From Oscillospiraceae bacterium (GTDB lineage Bacteria; Bacillota_A; Clostridia; Oscillospirales; Oscillospiraceae): a stretch of DNA of 11,205 nucleotides. Below, in pieces: positions 1-6,860 of the stretch. The DNA is taken from NCBI GenBank assembly GCA_017398105.1, contig JAFQHF010000144.1:1-11205 (forward strand), written 5' to 3'. Positions within the stretch are counted from its first letter, which is position 1. Every line of letters starts with the position of its first letter. The notes beneath the pieces were generated by a model. The model made no database searches. It was not told the origin of the DNA and saw only the letters and a program-made list of their open reading frames with translations. Both the position numbers and the translations under genes were made by a program.

Positions 1-61
1 AATCTCCCAATTTGCTGAGCTTTTCTAACCGCAGGCTTTCATCCCATATTCCTATCTGCAT
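1..61 (-). CDS. 5' end of a probable transposase gene (partial)
   Basis: Only the first 20 codons are inside the window; the gene continues beyond position 1. The minus strand has AAGGAGG followed 9 bases later by ATG (at 61), and the reading frame is open to the edge. The peptide begins MQIGIWDESLRLEKLSKLGD. The 'RLEKLSKLGD' stretch resembles the N-terminus of IS5/IS1182-type DDE transposases, which often start with a short lead followed by 'kLsklGDpL'. This comes from memory of the family and rests on very few residues. That a gene starts here is well supported by the ribosome binding site and a plausible promoter; the product is tentative. It would be the only mobile-element gene in the window, and it lies beside repeat R1. 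Confidence 0.55.
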   Translation of the reverse strand, partial: MQIGIWDESLRLEKLSKLGD

Positions 62-86
62 TTCTTTCGCCCTCCTTCTTGATACT

Positions 87-95
87 ATTTTAGCA
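87..95 (-). promoter_or_regulatory. Extended -10 promoter of the edge gene
   Basis: On the minus strand TGCTAAAAT reads as an extended -10 (TG-n-TAAAAT), 25 bases before the ATG at 61. No good -35 lies at 16-18 bases, which is tolerated by extended -10 promoters. The same TG extension occurs at three other promoters in this window. Confidence 0.4.
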
Positions 96-142
96 TATCT
101 TTTGATATTTGGGCGATTGTATTTAGTTTTTAGAGATTACCT

Positions 143-277
143 ATCGTTTGTCGGCATAGGAATCGACCAATTGTAGGGGCGGATTTCCAATCCGCCCTCC
201 GGATACCGACAAATATACGGAGGATTTTACTGTGCATGCGTCGGCATGGTTAGGGCGGATTGAAAATCCGCCCCTAC
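143..277. repeat. Palindromic interspersed repeat R1 (subfamily A)
   Basis: The left end ATCGTTTGTCGGCA (143-156) is followed by a left arm (173-197) and a right arm (253-277). Each arm is itself a 9 bp palindrome, GGGCGGATT-N3-AATCCGCCC, with loops TCC and GAA. The two arms are inverted with respect to each other, and the arm unit starts GTAGGGG and ends CCCTAC. The 55-base interior matches R2: over the 105 bp from arm to arm I count 10 differences and no indels. The right terminal AAACGAT seen in R2, R3 and R5 is missing here; the sequence soon runs into the stop of the methyltransferase gene at 291. Non-autonomous MITE/REP-like origin is inferred. Confidence 0.9.
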
Positions 278-290
278 GATGTTTTTCTAT

Positions 291-1580
291 TTACCGTCTT
301 AGTCCTTTGGGATAATGATTCTTCAGAACCCTTCCGTCTCCCTTGCCCCAGCCGATGGAATAGCCGTCGGCGCAGACCAGACACCAGCCTTTTTCGCCGG
401 AAGGCACCACATCACCGTGAAGGTATGCTTTCATTTCTTCGGATTCAGCGCCGCAGCGCTGCATATGTCTGCACGCTTTCAGCCACAGGGCCAGCGCATG
501 GGCAGGCTCAAACCGGTCTTTCTTCACGATGCCCAGCTCCAGACCGGGCCGCAGAACCTTCAGCCGCTGAATATCCGGCATTTCCTCCGGTGCCCAGAAC
601 AGGTTCTGGCCGAAGGACACTGCCTTGCCCGACGGCAGGCTGATGTCCATTTCCTTTGCAAAGGATACCCATTCTTTTGGGAGCTTTTCGCCCTTTGCAG
701 GGGAGATCGCTTCCTCTTCGCCCCCGATTCTTCGCAGAACGGCTGCAAAATGCCCCTCTCCCAGCAGCTTATGAGGCCACATCCGGTGGCTGCCGTTTTC
801 TCCGGGGACAAACCAGGGTGCTTCCACCGTTTCCGGTTCAAACTCCGGATGCTCCGCCAGGAACCGGGCCACCGCGCCTTCGTCCTCCTCCGGTGCAAAG
901 GTGCAGGTGGAGTACACCAGCCGTCCGCCGGGACGCACCAGCCGGGCCGCGGAATGGAGGATCTCATGCTGCCGGTTGGCGCACATTTCCACCGTTTCCG
1001 GACTCCAGTCGGTAACGGCTGCCTCTTCCTTGCGGAACATGCCCTCACCGGAGCAGGGGGCATCCACCAGTACCCGATCAAAAAAGCCGGGGAACCGTTT
1101 GGCCAGGTTGGCAGGATGCTCGTTGGTCACCAGGGCATTGGAAACCGCCATCCGCTCAATGTTCCGGGACAAAATCTTCGCCCGCTTGGGGTTGATCTCA
1201 TTGCACAGCAGGAAGCCCTCTCCCCCCATCCGTCCGGCGATCTGGGTGGTCTTTCCGCCGGGAGCGGCACAGAGGTCGCAGACCTTCTCCCCGGGCTGAG
1301 GGTCCAGCAGAGCCACCGGAGCCATGGCACTGGCCTCCTGTAGGTAGTATACGCCCGCTTCATGGTAAACGTGCAGTCCCGGCCGGGCCTCCGGGTCATA
1401 GTAAAAGCCCTCCGGCTCCCAGGGAACGCAGTCCCGGATGAAAGGCAGTTCGGGCCGGCCTCCCTTCAGGGGATTATACCGCAGAGCCACCGCCCTGGGC
1501 CGCTCCAGACTTTTCAGGAAATCTTCGTATTCTTCCTCCAGCTGGGTCTTCATGCGCACTAAAAAAGCTTCCGGCAGCAT
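291..1580 (-). CDS. rsmF: RsmF/NOL1-NOP2-Sun family rRNA cytosine-C5 methyltransferase
   Basis: 429-residue cytoplasmic SAM-dependent enzyme expected to form 5-methylcytosine in 16S rRNA; E. coli RsmF (YebU) acts on C1407. The N-terminal region (about 1-95) with 'ALRYNPLK' and 'HEAGVYYLQEASAM' is typical of the family. The SAM-binding loop CDLCAAPGGKTTQ is at 101-113, motif IV DAPCSGEG at 173-180 (Cys176) and motif VI STCT at 224-227, with Cys226 as expected nucleophile. Residues from about 280 form the RsmF-type C-terminal extension (FEPAHALAL, later GWCLVCADGYSIGWGKG), probably RNA binding. An in-frame ATG at 1604 would add eight residues, but ACAGGAGG sits six bases before the ATG at 1580 and the predicted transcription start is near 1605, so 1580 is preferred. 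It is monocistronic. Family call is firm; the exact modified base is inferred. Confidence 0.93.
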   Translation of the reverse strand: MLPEAFLVRMKTQLEEEYEDFLKSLERPRAVALRYNPLKGGRPELPFIRDCVPWEPEGFYYDPEARPGLHVYHEAGVYYLQEASAMAPVALLDPQPGEKVCDLCAAPGGKTTQIAGRMGGEGFLLCNEINPKRAKILSRNIERMAVSNALVTNEHPANLAKRFPGFFDRVLVDAPCSGEGMFRKEEAAVTDWSPETVEMCANRQHEILHSAARLVRPGGRLVYSTCTFAPEEDEGAVARFLAEHPEFEPETVEAPWFVPGENGSHRMWPHKLLGEGHFAAVLRRIGGEEEAISPAKGEKLPKEWVSFAKEMDISLPSGKAVSFGQNLFWAPEEMPDIQRLKVLRPGLELGIVKKDRFEPAHALALWLKACRHMQRCGAESEEMKAYLHGDVVPSGEKGWCLVCADGYSIGWGKGDGRVLKNHYPKGLRR

Positions 1581-1611
1581 AAAATGCCTCCTGTCGTGTA
1601 TCATTTGGGGT

Positions 1612-1640
1612 ATTATAGCACATACGACCCGCTATTTCCA
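1612..1640 (-). promoter_or_regulatory. Promoter of the rsmF-like gene
   Basis: Minus strand TGGAAA (-35, 1635-1640), 17-base spacer, TATAAT (-10, 1612-1617) with TGC immediately upstream, giving an extended -10. The start of transcription would fall near 1605, leaving a leader of about 25 bases before the ATG at 1580. The same TGGAAA-N17 layout recurs before the XRE gene. Confidence 0.75.
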
Positions 1641-1666
1641 CAGAAATCGTGCTTCCTTGGAAAATT

Positions 1667-1832
1667 CTCGCTTAGCTGCATGGAGATCGGCCAATTGTAG
1701 GGGCGGATTTTTAATCCGCCCTCCGGATACCGGAAAATGTACGGAAAATTTTACTGTGCATGCTTCGGCAGAGTTAGGGCGGATTGAAAATCCGCCCCTA
1801 CAGAATCCGTATGGATCAGTGCAGCAAACGAT
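1667..1832. repeat. Palindromic interspersed repeat R2 (subfamily A)
   Basis: Left arm 1697-1721 and right arm 1776-1801 each form a GGGCGGATT-N3-AATCCGCCC hairpin (loops TTT and GAA). The interior matches R1 (10 differences in 105 bp, no indels). The left end is a diverged version of the common terminus (CTCGCTTAGCTGCA), while the right end AGCAAACGAT (1823-1832) is the inverted counterpart of the left ATCGTTTG seen in other copies. It lies between the channel gene's terminator and the promoter of the methyltransferase, in the same orientation as R1. With the promoter and terminator it accounts for the 305-base gap 1581-1885; I see no gene there. Confidence 0.9.
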
Positions 1833-1851
1833 CCTTTACTTCCTGATCCGC

Positions 1852-1881
1852 AAAAAAAGCGGCTCCTTGCGGAACCGCTTT
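1852..1881 (-). terminator. Rho-independent terminator of the MscS-type gene
   Basis: On the minus strand an 11-base-pair stem starting AAAGCGG closes on a GCAA (GNRA) tetraloop and is followed by seven T. One pair is a U-G wobble on the minus-strand RNA but would be a C-A mismatch on the plus strand, so the direction is clear. It begins about five bases after the stop codon. Confidence 0.9.
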
Positions 1882-1885
1882 CTGC

Positions 1886-2671
1886 TTACTTGTCCAGATG
1901 CACATTGATATGGGGATAGGTCATTTCGACACCCTGTTCGTCGAAAATGTCCTTGACCCGCTTGTTCACCTCAAAATACACATCCCAGTAATCCGCATTT
2001 TTTACCCACAGGCGCAGGCTGTACTGGATGGCGCTGTCGCCGTAGCCGGTGATCACTGCGGCAGGTGCGGGATCGGCCAGCACCTTTTCCACATCACCTG
2101 CTTCCAGTAGGGCATCCAGCACCTGCTGCGTGGGACTGGTATAGGAAGCGGATGCCACCACCTCCACACGGCGGGTTTCGGAGGCGGAATAGTTCACGAT
2201 CTGTGCCGCCACCACCGCGCTGTTGGGAATGGAGATCAGCTTCTTGTCCGGTGTGGACAGCATGGTGTAGGTCATGTTGATCTCATGGACGGTGCCGCCC
2301 TGGCCGGCGATCTCCACATAGTCGCCGGAATGGAAGGGATGGGTGTACAGAATGGTAAAGCCGCCGATGATGTTGGACACCATATTCTGCAGTGCCAGGG
2401 AAAGTGCCAGAGTCAGCACACTGGCCAGCGCCACAATGCTGGTAACATCAATCCCCAGGGTGGATGCCACGATCAGACCCAGCAGGATATACATGGCAGC
2501 TTTGGAAAGGGAAGTGATCAGACTGTGGGCAGCCTTCTCCAGTCTGGATTTTTCCAGTGCAGCCCTGATCAGCTTCATGGCGATCCGGATCGCCAGCACG
2601 CCGATGACCAGGATCACCAGCGCCATGCAGAACTTCTGGAACATTTCATGCTGAAGGATGGTTTCAAACAT
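1886..2671 (-). CDS. mscS: MscS family small-conductance mechanosensitive channel
   Basis: 261-residue inner-membrane channel expected to open on membrane tension and release solutes during hypo-osmotic shock. Predicted helices are at about 12-34, 57-72 and 77-108. The third is the pore-lining TM3 with the Ala/Gly-rich pattern 'LALSLALQNMVSNIIGG', running straight into the MscS signature 'LYTHPFHSGDYVEIAGQGGTV' style beta domain (109-127). The remainder has the usual cytoplasmic beta plus alpha/beta vestibule ('SIPNSAVVAAQIVNYS' at 147-162; C-terminal 'VNKRVKDIFDEQGVEMTYPH'). Length is close to E. coli MscS (286 aa), with a minimal three-helix membrane part. AAAGGAG lies ten bases before the ATG, slightly long but acceptable. 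It has its own promoter and terminator and so is a single-gene unit. The gene symbol denotes the family; several paralogues are common. Confidence 0.93.
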   Translation of the reverse strand: MFETILQHEMFQKFCMALVILVIGVLAIRIAMKLIRAALEKSRLEKAAHSLITSLSKAAMYILLGLIVASTLGIDVTSIVALASVLTLALSLALQNMVSNIIGGFTILYTHPFHSGDYVEIAGQGGTVHEINMTYTMLSTPDKKLISIPNSAVVAAQIVNYSASETRRVEVVASASYTSPTQQVLDALLEAGDVEKVLADPAPAAVITGYGDSAIQYSLRLWVKNADYWDVYFEVNKRVKDIFDEQGVEMTYPHINVHLDK

Positions 2672-2708
2672 ATACGCATTTCTCCTTTGTTATAAATTTT
2701 GTGGAACC

Positions 2709-2737
2709 ATTATAACGGCTGTTTCCCCGTTTGACAA
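2709..2737 (-). promoter_or_regulatory. Near-consensus sigma-A promoter of the MscS-type gene
   Basis: Minus strand TTGTCA (2732-2737), exactly 17 bases, then TATAAT (2709-2714); the -35 has one mismatch and the -10 is perfect. The predicted start lies about 30 bases before the ATG at 2671. This implies strong, probably constitutive expression. Confidence 0.85.
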
Positions 2738-2748
2738 GCAGGAAAATG

Positions 2749-2948
2749 ATCGTTTATCGGCATAGGGATCAACCAATCGTAGGGGCGGATTTCCAATCCG
2801 CCCGAAATCTATCGATCAATTCCCGGTGAAGCCAACTCCGGCGACCACGGTCTTTGCACAGATCGATACCATTCCATTGTTGTTACGTTGAGGGCGGATT
2901 GAAAATCCGCCCCTACAATAACGTTTCGAGATTCGTACAACAAACGAT
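2749..2948. repeat. Palindromic interspersed repeat R3 (subfamily B, full length 200 bp)
   Basis: Terminal ATCGTTTATCGGC at the left and ACAACAAACGAT at the right form imperfect inverted ends. Including flanking AAAATG/AATTTT bases the inverted match extends to 2743-2954 (12 of 13). Left arm 2779-2803 and right arm 2891-2916 are each GGGCGGATT-N3-AATCCGCCC palindromes. The interior of about 87 bases has no similarity to R1/R2 but is nearly identical to R5: 9 substitutions and no indels over 200 bp. With the two flanking promoters it fills the 376-base gap 2672-3047; I see no gene there. Confidence 0.93.
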
Positions 2949-2968
2949 AATTTTCCATATTAATAATG

Positions 2969-3006
2969 TTTTAAGAATTCTCCCTCTTTCATCTTAAGAT
3001 TTTAAG
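2969..3006 (+). promoter_or_regulatory. Candidate response-regulator binding repeats (TTAAG motifs)
   Basis: TTTTAAG occurs at 2969-2975 and again at 3000-3006, 31 bases apart (about three helical turns), with CTTAAG between them at 2993-2998. They cover the -35 zone of the promoter of the two-component operon, where no good -35 hexamer exists. This is where OmpR-type activators usually bind, so autoregulation is a reasonable inference. The spacing is not the classical 10-11 bp and the tract is AT-rich, so chance is possible. Confidence 0.35.
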
Positions 3007-3015
3007 TGCTATAAT
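3007..3015 (+). promoter_or_regulatory. Extended -10 promoter of the two-component operon
   Basis: TGCTATAAT is a perfect extended -10. The hexamer 17 bases upstream (TTTCAT, 2987-2992) is a poor -35, consistent with an activator-assisted or extended -10 promoter. Transcription would start near 3022, about 25 bases before the ATG at 3048. Confidence 0.7.
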
Positions 3016-3047
3016 AACTCCACAAAGACAGAAAGAGGGGAGTCCCT

Positions 3048-3743
3048 ATGTACAACGTTCTGATCTGTGACGATCAGCCGGACATCGTCAATGCGCTGAA
3101 AATATACCTGACCCCGGAGGGCTATCATCTTTACGAAGCCTTTACCGGTCAGGAGGCTGTCAATATCGTAAAGAACAACGACATCCATCTGATCCTGCTG
3201 GATATCATGATGCCCATTATGGACGGCATCACCGCCACTGCAAAGATCCGGGAGCTCTCCAACGCTCCCATCATTCTGCTCACTGCCAAGTCCGAGACCG
3301 AGGATAAAGTGCTGGGACTGAATGTGGGCGCTGACGATTACATCACCAAGCCCTTCGTCCCTGTGGAGGTGCTGGCCCGTGTCCGTTCCCAGCTGCGGCG
3401 CTATGCCCGTCTGGGCAGCTGTCCGGAGCCCAGTCACGGCAACATCACCATCGGCAGTGTCACCCTGGACGACCGGACCAAGTCCGTCACCGTGGAGGGG
3501 GAGACCGTTTCCCTGACCCCTACGGAATACGCCATTTTGCACCTGCTGATGGCAAATCCCGGCAAGGTCTTCTCCACCAAGCACCTGTATGAATCCGTCT
3601 GGCGGGAAGCTGCCCTGGGCAGTGAGGGCGCGGTTGCCGTCCACATCCGCCATCTGCGGGAAAAAATCGAGATCAACCCCTCCGAACCCCGGTACCTGAA
3701 GGTGGTCTGGGGTCAGGGCTATAAAATGGAAGGAGGCGCGTAA
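3048..3743 (+). CDS. OmpR/PhoB-family response regulator (VanR-like)
   Basis: 231-residue cytoplasmic DNA-binding regulator, expected to be phosphorylated by the adjoining kinase. The receiver domain (about 1-118) has the acidic pair Asp8-Asp9, phospho-acceptor Asp52 in 'LLDIMMPIMDG', Thr79 in 'LLTA' and Lys101 in 'DDYITKPF'. The winged-helix DNA-binding domain spans about 131-228 with 'LTPTEYAILHLLMANPG', the recognition-helix region 'GAVAVHIRHLREKIE' and the wing 'YLKVVWGQGYKM'. The RHLREKIE form is typical of the VanR branch, but no van resistance genes are nearby, so I give no symbol. GAGGGGAG precedes the ATG by about six bases. The stop codon directly abuts the kinase ATG, indicating one operon. 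All catalytic residues are present. Confidence 0.95.
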   Translation: MYNVLICDDQPDIVNALKIYLTPEGYHLYEAFTGQEAVNIVKNNDIHLILLDIMMPIMDGITATAKIRELSNAPIILLTAKSETEDKVLGLNVGADDYITKPFVPVEVLARVRSQLRRYARLGSCPEPSHGNITIGSVTLDDRTKSVTVEGETVSLTPTEYAILHLLMANPGKVFSTKHLYESVWREAALGSEGAVAVHIRHLREKIEINPSEPRYLKVVWGQGYKMEGGA

Positions 3744-6700
3744 ATGAAAAATAACATCATCTTCAAGTTCATCGCCATCATCCTGTGCGCTGCTTCCCTG
3801 CTGGGGGCCATCGGCGGCATGGCAGGCGTGGCCGCACTGTCGTCTGCGGATCTGTACAACAAAACGGTTCCTCAGATGCTGGAAGACAGAGTCCGCCTGG
3901 AGAGTGCACAGTATGCCAACGAACTGGCGCTGATGTATGCCAGCTCTGCCCTTGGCGGCGCACCGGAAAATCTGGTGCAGGAGGTATTTTACACCGGCAG
4001 CTGGTTTGAATCCTCCTACGGCAATTTCGGCTATAGTATTCTGGATGCCGAGGGAAATACCCTGAGCAACCATAATCCGGAGCTGAAGGAGAATCCTTCC
4101 GACAGCATCAGCACCCAGTCCTTCACGGTCACGGGTCAGTATATCCATCTGGTCAGCGAGGAGCCCCTGGCGGAAGCCCAGGCCCGGGTGGATGAAAAAT
4201 ACCGGCCGGATCAGTCTGCGGACGGGCTGTGGGCTGATATCGACGGGGACACCGTCCCCCTGGAAGGTATCCTCATTGACAATGTTGCCTTTACCCGGGC
4301 CGATGGCCGGGTGATCTACGAAGCCCGCTACGACGGTTACGGTGTCAACAGCACCTATTGGGAAGAAGACGGCAGTTCCGGCTATGGCGAACCCAGCCGC
4401 TGGGTGGGTTTCCTGTTCTACAATCCCCAGGGTCAGCTGGTCTACCGCTCCATGCTGAGTGAATATCTTGACTTCCAGCCCACGGAAGTTTACGGTCTGC
4501 ATTTTATGAATGAGGACCGGGGTTTTATGTTCCAGACCCAGAACGAAGCCGGTTTGGGCATTCTGTATTCCGAGACGGTTTCTGACTACAAGGACGGCGC
4601 CATCTGCTTTGTTTCCCATCCCCAGCTGCCCGAACAGACACAGGCTGCCCAGGCAGAAGCAACAGAGGCTCCGGAAACTGCCCCGGAAATGACGGAAGAA
4701 ACAACCGCCGCCTCTACTGAGGCAACCGTTCCCGCAACCATTCCGGCAACGATTCCGGCGGAAACCGCCGTCATAACGGACGCCTTCGGCAACCCCCTGG
4801 CAGCCACCGAGCCTTCTGTGCAGATGCCTGCTGCCGCACCTGCGGAGACGGTGCCCTCTCTGGCCTCCGCTGTCCCCGGCGAGACCTGGGTTGAGGATCT
4901 CACCCAGGAAACCGTGATCTCCGTGGAGACCATGCCTCCCGAGACCTTCCCCGCCGAAACCGCTGCACCCGAGACGCTTCCGCCGGAGACCTTCCCCGTG
5001 GAAACCCTCCCGGAAGAGACTGTTCCCGAAGTGACGGAGCCTGTTCTGATCAACGGCAAGACCCTGGATAATTACCAGATCAATACCGCGGAATACTATA
5101 ATGGTACGGAAACCATGCAGGCCAAGTATGTCTACGTTCCCATGCCGGAAATGACCGTGGAGGTCTATGTGGACATGGATTCCGAGCGGAATATCGCATC
5201 CTATGCCCTGCTGGATCTCCTGCGTGAGGATCGGGACTATCTTCTGCCCGGCATCGGCATTTGTCTGCTGGTCTTCGCTGTTTTTGCCGTTTACCTGTGC
5301 ACTGCCGCAGGCCGCAAGCCGAAAACCACCGAGGTCAAAGCCGGCGGTCTGAACTGCATCCCTCTGGATCTGTACCTCTTCGGCGGAGCCTTCTGCATCG
5401 CCGCCTGCATCAGTTACGGCGCAGAAGCGCTGATCTACCTGATCCGTCAGGACATGCTGGTGGGCTTTGCCACCGCAGCAGGGCTGTTCTTCCTGGCAAG
5501 CCTGATCTTCGTGGGCTTCTGCTTTGCCTTTGTCGCCCAGATCAAGACCCCCGGAGGCTACTGGTGGCGCAATTCCCTGTGCGGTATCTGCATCCGGCTG
5601 TTCATGCGCTTTGCCATGTGGCTGGAGGACTTCCTGTCCGGGAAGGGCTTCCCCTGGCTGGGCAAGGCCCTCCGCAGACTCTGGGATCTGACCATAAAAG
5701 CTACTCTCTGGTGCTTCCATGCCTTTGAAAAGGCAGCCCTCTGGCTGATCAGCAGAACGGGAAGCCTGTTCCGCTGGATGGGCAGAAAGATCAACCGGTT
5801 CGCATCCCTGCTGCCTATGACCTGGCAGTGGCTGGTCATGGGCCTGATCATGATTCTGTTCGCGCTGCTGGTTTCTGTCCGGAATATTTTCTTCATCCTG
5901 ATGGGCATCTTCGTTCCTCTGGCCATCGTGCTGTATGCCGCCCACTGCTTCGGTGTCCTGCATGACAGCACCAAGCGTATGAGCAAGGGCGACCTGGATA
6001 CCAAGGTGGATGACAAAATGCTGGTGGGCTGCTTCGATGACTTTGCCGGTGACCTCAACGCCCTGGCAGATGTTGCCGTGGTGGCTGCCCAGAAGCAGCT
6101 GAAGTCCGAACGGATGAAGACGGAGCTGATCACCAATGTGTCCCACGATATCAAGACACCCCTGACCTCCATCATCAACTACGTGGATCTGCTGCAGAAG
6201 CCCCACACTGAGGAAGAGGGCGAGCAGTATCTGGAAGTTCTGGACCGGCAGTCCCAGAGACTGAAAAAGCTCATCGATGACCTGATGGACATGAGCAAGG
6301 CCAGCACCGGCAACATGACCGTGGAGATCACGAAGGTGGATGCGGTGGAATCCGTAAATCAGGCCCTGGGCGAATTTGCTGACAAGCTGGACAGAGCCCG
6401 GCTGATCCCCGTGTTCCGCCACGATGAAGATCAGGTACCCATGATGGCCGACGGAAAGCTGGTGTGGCGGGTTCTGAGCAACCTGCTGGGCAACGCGGTA
6501 AAATATGCCATGCCCGGCACCCGGCTGTATGTGGATCTGATGACCCTGGAAGGCAAGGTCATCCTGTCGCTGAAGAACATCTCCCGGGAAGAACTGAATG
6601 TGGATGCCGATGAGCTGATGGAGCGTTTCGTCCGGGGCGACGATTCCCGGAACACCGAAGGCAGCGGCTTAGGGCTGAACATTGCCAAGAGCCTGATGGA

Positions 6701-6776
6701 GCTGCAGAAGGGCCAGCTTCAGATCCTGGTGGACGGCGACCTGTTCAAGGTGACCCTGATCTTCCCCGGCATCTGA
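3744..6776 (+). CDS. Very large multi-pass sensor histidine kinase (VanS-like core)
   Basis: 1010-residue membrane kinase, about twice the usual size, partner of the preceding regulator; AAGGAGG lies inside that gene's last codons. Predicted layout: TM1 at 6-30; extracytoplasmic part about 31-498; TM helices near 500-521, 541-567, 571-600; a Trp- and Arg-rich amphipathic stretch 601-690; two further helices about 696-735; a HAMP-like segment about 737-790 ('DSTKRMSKGDLDTKVDD'); then the HisKA dimerisation domain with His801 in 'NVSHDIKTPLT' (phosphatase motif Asp802/Thr805) and the ATPase domain with N-box Asn913/Asn917 and G2 box 'GSGLGL' at 973-978. A canonical G1 box (DxGxG) is not seen; its place has 'SREELNVDADELMERFVRGD', as I recall from other clostridial VanS-like kinases. 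Residues about 296-434 of the ectodomain form a Pro/Thr/Glu-rich stalk with PETFP/PETLP-like units. Ligand unknown; an envelope signal is inferred. Confidence 0.93.
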   Translation: MKNNIIFKFIAIILCAASLLGAIGGMAGVAALSSADLYNKTVPQMLEDRVRLESAQYANELALMYASSALGGAPENLVQEVFYTGSWFESSYGNFGYSILDAEGNTLSNHNPELKENPSDSISTQSFTVTGQYIHLVSEEPLAEAQARVDEKYRPDQSADGLWADIDGDTVPLEGILIDNVAFTRADGRVIYEARYDGYGVNSTYWEEDGSSGYGEPSRWVGFLFYNPQGQLVYRSMLSEYLDFQPTEVYGLHFMNEDRGFMFQTQNEAGLGILYSETVSDYKDGAICFVSHPQLPEQTQAAQAEATEAPETAPEMTEETTAASTEATVPATIPATIPAETAVITDAFGNPLAATEPSVQMPAAAPAETVPSLASAVPGETWVEDLTQETVISVETMPPETFPAETAAPETLPPETFPVETLPEETVPEVTEPVLINGKTLDNYQINTAEYYNGTETMQAKYVYVPMPEMTVEVYVDMDSERNIASYALLDLLREDRDYLLPGIGICLLVFAVFAVYLCTAAGRKPKTTEVKAGGLNCIPLDLYLFGGAFCIAACISYGAEALIYLIRQDMLVGFATAAGLFFLASLIFVGFCFAFVAQIKTPGGYWWRNSLCGICIRLFMRFAMWLEDFLSGKGFPWLGKALRRLWDLTIKATLWCFHAFEKAALWLISRTGSLFRWMGRKINRFASLLPMTWQWLVMGLIMILFALLVSVRNIFFILMGIFVPLAIVLYAAHCFGVLHDSTKRMSKGDLDTKVDDKMLVGCFDDFAGDLNALADVAVVAAQKQLKSERMKTELITNVSHDIKTPLTSIINYVDLLQKPHTEEEGEQYLEVLDRQSQRLKKLIDDLMDMSKASTGNMTVEITKVDAVESVNQALGEFADKLDRARLIPVFRHDEDQVPMMADGKLVWRVLSNLLGNAVKYAMPGTRLYVDLMTLEGKVILSLKNISREELNVDADELMERFVRGDDSRNTEGSGLGLNIAKSLMELQKGQLQILVDGDLFKVTLIFPGI

Positions 6777-6788
6777 TAAAAAACACGC

Positions 6789-6820
6789 AGGGCGAACCGA
6801 AAGGTTCGCCCTTTGCTTGT
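6789..6820 (+). terminator. Hairpin terminator after the kinase gene
   Basis: A perfect 10 bp stem AGGGCGAACC / GGTTCGCCCT closes on a GAAA tetraloop, 12 bases after the kinase stop codon. The following tract TTGCTTGT is only moderately T-rich, so termination may be incomplete, but position and shape fit a Rho-independent terminator. Confidence 0.78.
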
Positions 6821-6860
6821 GACGGAATATCCCTGTTATCCGAAATTTTGAAAATCTCTG

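Noticed and set aside
173..277. Repeats as a CRISPR array
   Set aside because: The arms are inverted pairs within each element, the elements are kilobases apart, and there is no regular direct repeat-spacer pattern or cas gene.
315..1343. 342-codon plus-strand frame opposite the methyltransferase gene
   Set aside because: Shadow of the minus-strand gene: no ribosome binding site, no recognisable motif, and fully contained in a gene with clear catalytic motifs.
1581..1604. Eight-residue longer start for the rsmF-like gene
   Set aside because: The AGGAGG lies inside that extension, six bases before the ATG at 1580, and the predicted transcription start is at about 1605, leaving no leader for the longer form.
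2731..2760. Plus-strand promoter using the perfect TTGACA at 2731-2736
   Set aside because: No acceptable -10 lies 16-18 bases downstream (TTATCG), and the same bases serve as the -35 of the well-placed minus-strand promoter.
3009..6422. A 1137-codon open frame on the minus strand, antisense to the response regulator and most of the kinase
   Set aside because: Its codons lie in exact register with the plus-strand codons, so it is open simply because the real genes avoid TTA, CTA and TCA codons, as expected from GC-rich codon usage. Its translation is His/Gly/Gln-rich with no domain pattern, and the plus strand has unmistakable regulator and kinase motifs.
3048..6776. A vancomycin-resistance (vanRS) locus
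   Set aside because: Only the regulator and kinase types resemble VanR/VanS; no vanH, ligase or vanX-like gene is present, and the kinase ectodomain is very different in size.
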